From positions 1 through 7,860 of the forward strand of contig JACCSE010000103.1 of the NCBI GenBank assembly GCA_013813145.1: DNA of 7,860 nucleotides, given 5' to 3'. A model generated the notes under the pieces. The model did not search any database. It was not told where the DNA came from and saw nothing but the letters and a program-made list of their open reading frames with translations. Each line of letters starts with the position of its first letter. Position 1 is the stretch's first letter. Shown here in pieces: positions 5,218 to 7,860 of this stretch. The translations under genes and the position numbers were made by a program. The stretch comes from Gemmatimonadales bacterium. Lineage in GTDB: Bacteria; Gemmatimonadota; Gemmatimonadetes; Gemmatimonadales; GWC2-71-9.

Positions 5218-6834
5218 ATGGCGACTGACCTCGATTCCCGGGCCACCCTGATCCGCGACGACCCGGCTCCGTCGCGCTCCGCCCGGCAGACCAGCTCATG
5301 GAGCCTGCCGCCGGACCTGCTGGGGGAAGCCGTCCTGCGGGTGCGCGCGGCCGCGCTGTTGTACGCGCTGGCCTATTTCCTGGCGGCGTTCCTCCCGGAG
5401 TTGGTCGTGGCCGACGCCCGGGAGAGACTCGCGGCCGACCCGGGCCACTGGATCCCGGGCGTGCTCTCCATCGCCGATGCGCTCATCGTCGCCTGGCTGG
5501 TCTCCCAGCCCTGGCTTTCCTCGCGGCTCAAGCTGTACGCCGGCCTCGCCTTCGAAGTGCTGGGCAGCTTCGGGATCGCCGCCATGCAGTACCAGCACAT
5601 CACCGCCCCGATTGGGCAGGGCGACACGGGAACCGCCGGCTTCGGGCTCTCCTGGGTGGCGGCCTTCGTCCTGCTGTTCAGCGTGATGGTCCCGATGCCG
5701 CCCCGGATCATGCTGCTCTCGACCGGGCTCTCGGTGGCCGCGGTGCCGCTGACCTACGCCGCCGGCGTCGCGCTCGGCACCAACCTGGCACTCGGCCCCG
5801 GCGAGTTCTTCTTCACGCTCGTGTTCCCCTACCTCATCATCATGATCATGGCCTACGTCGGATCCCGGGTGGTCTACCGCCTGGGCGCGGCGGTGAGGGA
5901 GGCGCGGGAGATGGGGAGCTACCGGCTGGTCCAGCGCCTTGGCGAGGGCGGTATGGGCGAGGTGTGGCGGGCGCAGCACCGCATGCTGGCCCGGCCCGCG
6001 GCGATCAAGCTGATCCGCCCGGAGGTGCTGGGGGCGCGGGATTCCGAAAGCCGCGACCTGCTGGTGCGGCGATTCGAGCGGGAGGCCCAGGCCACGGCCC
6101 TCATGCGCTCCGCTCACACCATGGCGCTCTACGATTTCGGGGTGGCCGACGACGGGACCTTCTACTACGTGATGGAGCTGCTGGACGGGTTCGACCTGGA
6201 CCAGTTGGTGAGGCGATTCGGGCCGGTGCCGGCGGAACGGGCGGTGCATTTCCTCCGGCAGATCTGCGCCTCGCTGGCCGAAGCGCACGAGGCAGGCCTC
6301 ATTCACCGCGACATCAAGCCCGCCAACGTGTATGCCTGCCGGTACGGGCGCGAGGTGGACTTCGTCAAGGTGCTGGACTTCGGGCTGGTGAAGCACGGAC
6401 GGCCCGCCGAGCCGGGTGCAGGCGAGCTCACCATGGAGGAGGGTCCCAGCGGCACGCCGGCGTTCATGTCGCCGGAGCAGGCGCTGGGCGAGAAGCGGGT
6501 GGACGCCCGAAGCGACATCTACGCGGTCGGGTGTGTCGCCTACTGGCTGCTCACCGGCACGCTGGTGTTCAGGGGCGTCACCGCGATGGAGACGATCGTG
6601 ATGCACGTGCACGGCGAAGTCGAGCCTCCCTCTCACCGAGCCGAGCTTCCCGTCCCCGCCGAGCTCGAGGCGATCGTGCTCGCCTGTCTCGCCAAGAAGC
6701 CCGGCGGGCGGCCGCAGACTGCCGACGAGCTCGCGGAACGGCTCGCATCGGTTTCGCTGGAGCGGGAGTGGACCGGGTGGCGGGCACGGGAGTGGTGGGA
6801 CCGGCATCAGCCGGCCGACCCATCGGATCGGTGA
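5218..6834 (+). CDS. Membrane-anchored Ser/Thr protein kinase (N-terminal six-helix domain)
   Basis: The first ~40 of 538 residues are polar and cytoplasmic. About six hydrophobic helices follow (near 41-64, 79-97, 104-124, 141-160, 163-187, 196-216), then a complete Hanks-type kinase domain (235-513) facing the cytoplasm. Kinase motifs: GEGGMGEVW (242-250), K264 in AAIKL, E287 or E289 in the C helix, HRDIKPAN (363-370) with catalytic D365, DFG (387-389), activation segment to GTPAFMSPE (412-420), and D433. All catalytic residues are present, so it should be active. There is no PASTA or other recognised extracellular sensor; signals would be sensed by the membrane domain. The order membrane-then-kinase is opposite to the common PknB plan. 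An in-frame TGA at 5209 fixes the ATG at 5218 as the first possible start, and it has no clear ribosome site. The gene is tightly followed by the CocE-like hydrolase. Confidence 0.9.
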   Translation: MATDLDSRATLIRDDPAPSRSARQTSSWSLPPDLLGEAVLRVRAAALLYALAYFLAAFLPELVVADARERLAADPGHWIPGVLSIADALIVAWLVSQPWLSSRLKLYAGLAFEVLGSFGIAAMQYQHITAPIGQGDTGTAGFGLSWVAAFVLLFSVMVPMPPRIMLLSTGLSVAAVPLTYAAGVALGTNLALGPGEFFFTLVFPYLIIMIMAYVGSRVVYRLGAAVREAREMGSYRLVQRLGEGGMGEVWRAQHRMLARPAAIKLIRPEVLGARDSESRDLLVRRFEREAQATALMRSAHTMALYDFGVADDGTFYYVMELLDGFDLDQLVRRFGPVPAERAVHFLRQICASLAEAHEAGLIHRDIKPANVYACRYGREVDFVKVLDFGLVKHGRPAEPGAGELTMEEGPSGTPAFMSPEQALGEKRVDARSDIYAVGCVAYWLLTGTLVFRGVTAMETIVMHVHGEVEPPSHRAELPVPAELEAIVLACLAKKPGGRPQTADELAERLASVSLEREWTGWRAREWWDRHQPADPSDR

Positions 6835-6836
6835 GG

Positions 6837-7860
6837 ATGCTCGACTGCTGCCGTCGGCTGGCGCTCGGCGCGGGCCTTCTGGCCGCCCAGTCACTCTCCG
6901 CGCAGGCCGGCGTCCGGGTGGACACGGCCATAGCGGTAGCCATGCGGGACGGCGTCGTCCTCCGGGCCGACGTGTGGCGCCCGGGCACGGGCAGCCGGTT
7001 TCCCGTGTTGGTCTACCGCACGCCCTACGGCCGAGGTGAGGCCGCGGACGCGTCGGGGCTGGTCCGTGCGGCCGTCGCGCGAGGTTATGCGGTCGTGTTG
7101 CAGGACGTGCGCGGGCGGTACGGCTCGGCGGGGGAGTTCGAGCCGTACCGTCACGAGGGCAAGGACGGATACGACACGATCGAGTGGGCCGCCCGGCAAC
7201 CCTGGTCCACCGGAGCCGTCGGCAGCTTCGGCCTGTCCTACCCTGGTGCGGTTCAGTGGCTCGCGGCGGTGGAGCAGCCGCCTTCACTCAAGGCCATGGT
7301 GCCCGCCATGACCTACGCCGCCCCGGAGAGCTTCTGGTACTCGGGTGGGGTGTGGGACGGCTCGTGGTTGGACTGGACCTGGTTCAACATCGCGCCCGAC
7401 CTCCGCCGAAGACTCGGCCGGCCGGGGCCGAGAACCGAGAGCGAGGTGTCCGCCGCCTGGCAGCGTGACGGCATTCGGGCTCGGCGGCACCGCCCGCTGC
7501 TCGCACTGCCGGTCTTTCGGGACATCGCGCCCTGGTACTACGAATGGATGCGCCACCCGCCGCGCGACCCCTGGTGGAGCTGGGCGGCGCTCGACGGACG
7601 CTACGGCCGCGTCGGTGCCGCGGTGCTCCACCTCTCGGGATGGTTCGACGAACCGTATGGTCCGGCCGGAGCGGCGGCCAACTACATGGGGCTGGTCGCC
7701 GCGCGGAGTCCGGGCGACTCGCGAACGCGGCTGATCCTGGGGCCGTGGACCCACGGAGTCGGCGCGGTCGGGAGCGACAAGGCTGGCGACCGCTCCTTTG
7801 GCGAGAACGCGGCGCTCGACTACGCGGCGACGGTGCTCGGCTGGATGGACCGCCACGTGA
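6837..7860 (+). CDS. CocE/NonD family (S15-type) secreted hydrolase, 3' end outside window
   Basis: The frame is open for 341 codons to the window end. The family is the Xaa-Pro dipeptidyl-peptidase/CocE alpha/beta hydrolases, which cleave acyl esters, amides or N-terminal Xaa-Pro peptides; the substrate is not predictable here. The triad is visible: S134 in GLSYPG, D271 in SGWFDEP and H306 in GPWTHG. Other family marks are MRDGVVLRADVWRP (36-49), YRTPYGR (60-66) and QDVRGRYGSAGEF (89-101). The N-terminus (LALGAGLLAAQSLSAQA, to ~24) is a signal peptide with an AQA|G site, so the enzyme is exported. Relatives have 550-650 residues, so the C-terminal jelly-roll domain lies beyond the edge. ATG 6837 is two bases after the kinase stop; an in-frame GTG at 6831, overlapping that stop as GTGA, is an alternative start. 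Either way it is co-transcribed and coupled with the kinase. Confidence 0.88.
   Translation, partial: MLDCCRRLALGAGLLAAQSLSAQAGVRVDTAIAVAMRDGVVLRADVWRPGTGSRFPVLVYRTPYGRGEAADASGLVRAAVARGYAVVLQDVRGRYGSAGEFEPYRHEGKDGYDTIEWAARQPWSTGAVGSFGLSYPGAVQWLAAVEQPPSLKAMVPAMTYAAPESFWYSGGVWDGSWLDWTWFNIAPDLRRRLGRPGPRTESEVSAAWQRDGIRARRHRPLLALPVFRDIAPWYYEWMRHPPRDPWWSWAALDGRYGRVGAAVLHLSGWFDEPYGPAGAAANYMGLVAARSPGDSRTRLILGPWTHGVGAVGSDKAGDRSFGENAALDYAATVLGWMDRHV

Noticed and set aside
5296..7287. A 663-codon minus-strand frame opposite the kinase and hydrolase
   Set aside because: The product is Arg/His/Pro-rich low-complexity sequence and mirrors the plus-strand codon pattern; both plus-strand genes have complete catalytic motifs.
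1..7860. Mobile element, CRISPR, defence island or biosynthetic cluster
   Set aside because: No transposase, integrase, terminal inverted repeats, spaced repeat array, tRNA-associated junction, nuclease/toxin module or synthase gene is visible; the genes are ordinary envelope, redox and signalling functions.

Overview
The window is GC-rich, densely coding DNA from a soil- or sediment-type bacterium. Three features point to a Gemmatimonadota- or Acidobacteriota-like genome, or another high-GC phylum: a Ser/Thr kinase with its membrane domain at the N-terminus, PQQ-type sugar dehydrogenase and IRBP-type S41 peptidase paralogs, and a secreted CocE-like hydrolase. This is inferred from family style; no 16S or other marker gene is present.

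Left part, minus strand (1-881): reading leftwards from 881 there is the remnant of a cyclic-nucleotide-binding/thioredoxin-reductase-like flavoprotein. It keeps only its first ~25 residues and its last ~135, out of frame with each other. A small intact UBP-type zinc finger protein follows (380-99), then the first 31 codons of a probable secreted protein starting with GTG at 95 and running off the left edge. Spacings of 13 and 3 bases indicate one operon. A short divergent regulatory region (882-999) separates it from the plus-strand genes.

Middle part, plus strand (1000-5089): an aldo/keto reductase with a twin-arginine type leader, overlapping by one base with a DUF6064-like polytopic membrane protein; then a secreted PQQ-type sugar (aldose) dehydrogenase; then an S41 (IRBP/CtpA-like) peptidase whose catalytic core is present but whose signal peptide and N-terminal domain are missing. 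The first three may form a loose cell-envelope redox group, but nothing proves a shared pathway.

Right part, plus strand (5218-7860): a membrane-anchored Ser/Thr protein kinase (six predicted membrane helices, then a complete Hanks-type kinase domain) and, two bases after its stop, a secreted CocE/NonD (S15-type) alpha/beta hydrolase cut by the window end. The hydrolase has its Ser-Asp-His triad inside the window.

I see no tRNA, rRNA, CRISPR array, insertion sequence or phage gene. I do not find convincing evidence of a new multi-gene system. The most notable points are the two damaged genes (reductase and S41 peptidase), the retained UBP finger, the Tat-type aldo/keto reductase coupled to a DUF6064 protein, and the membrane-first kinase.
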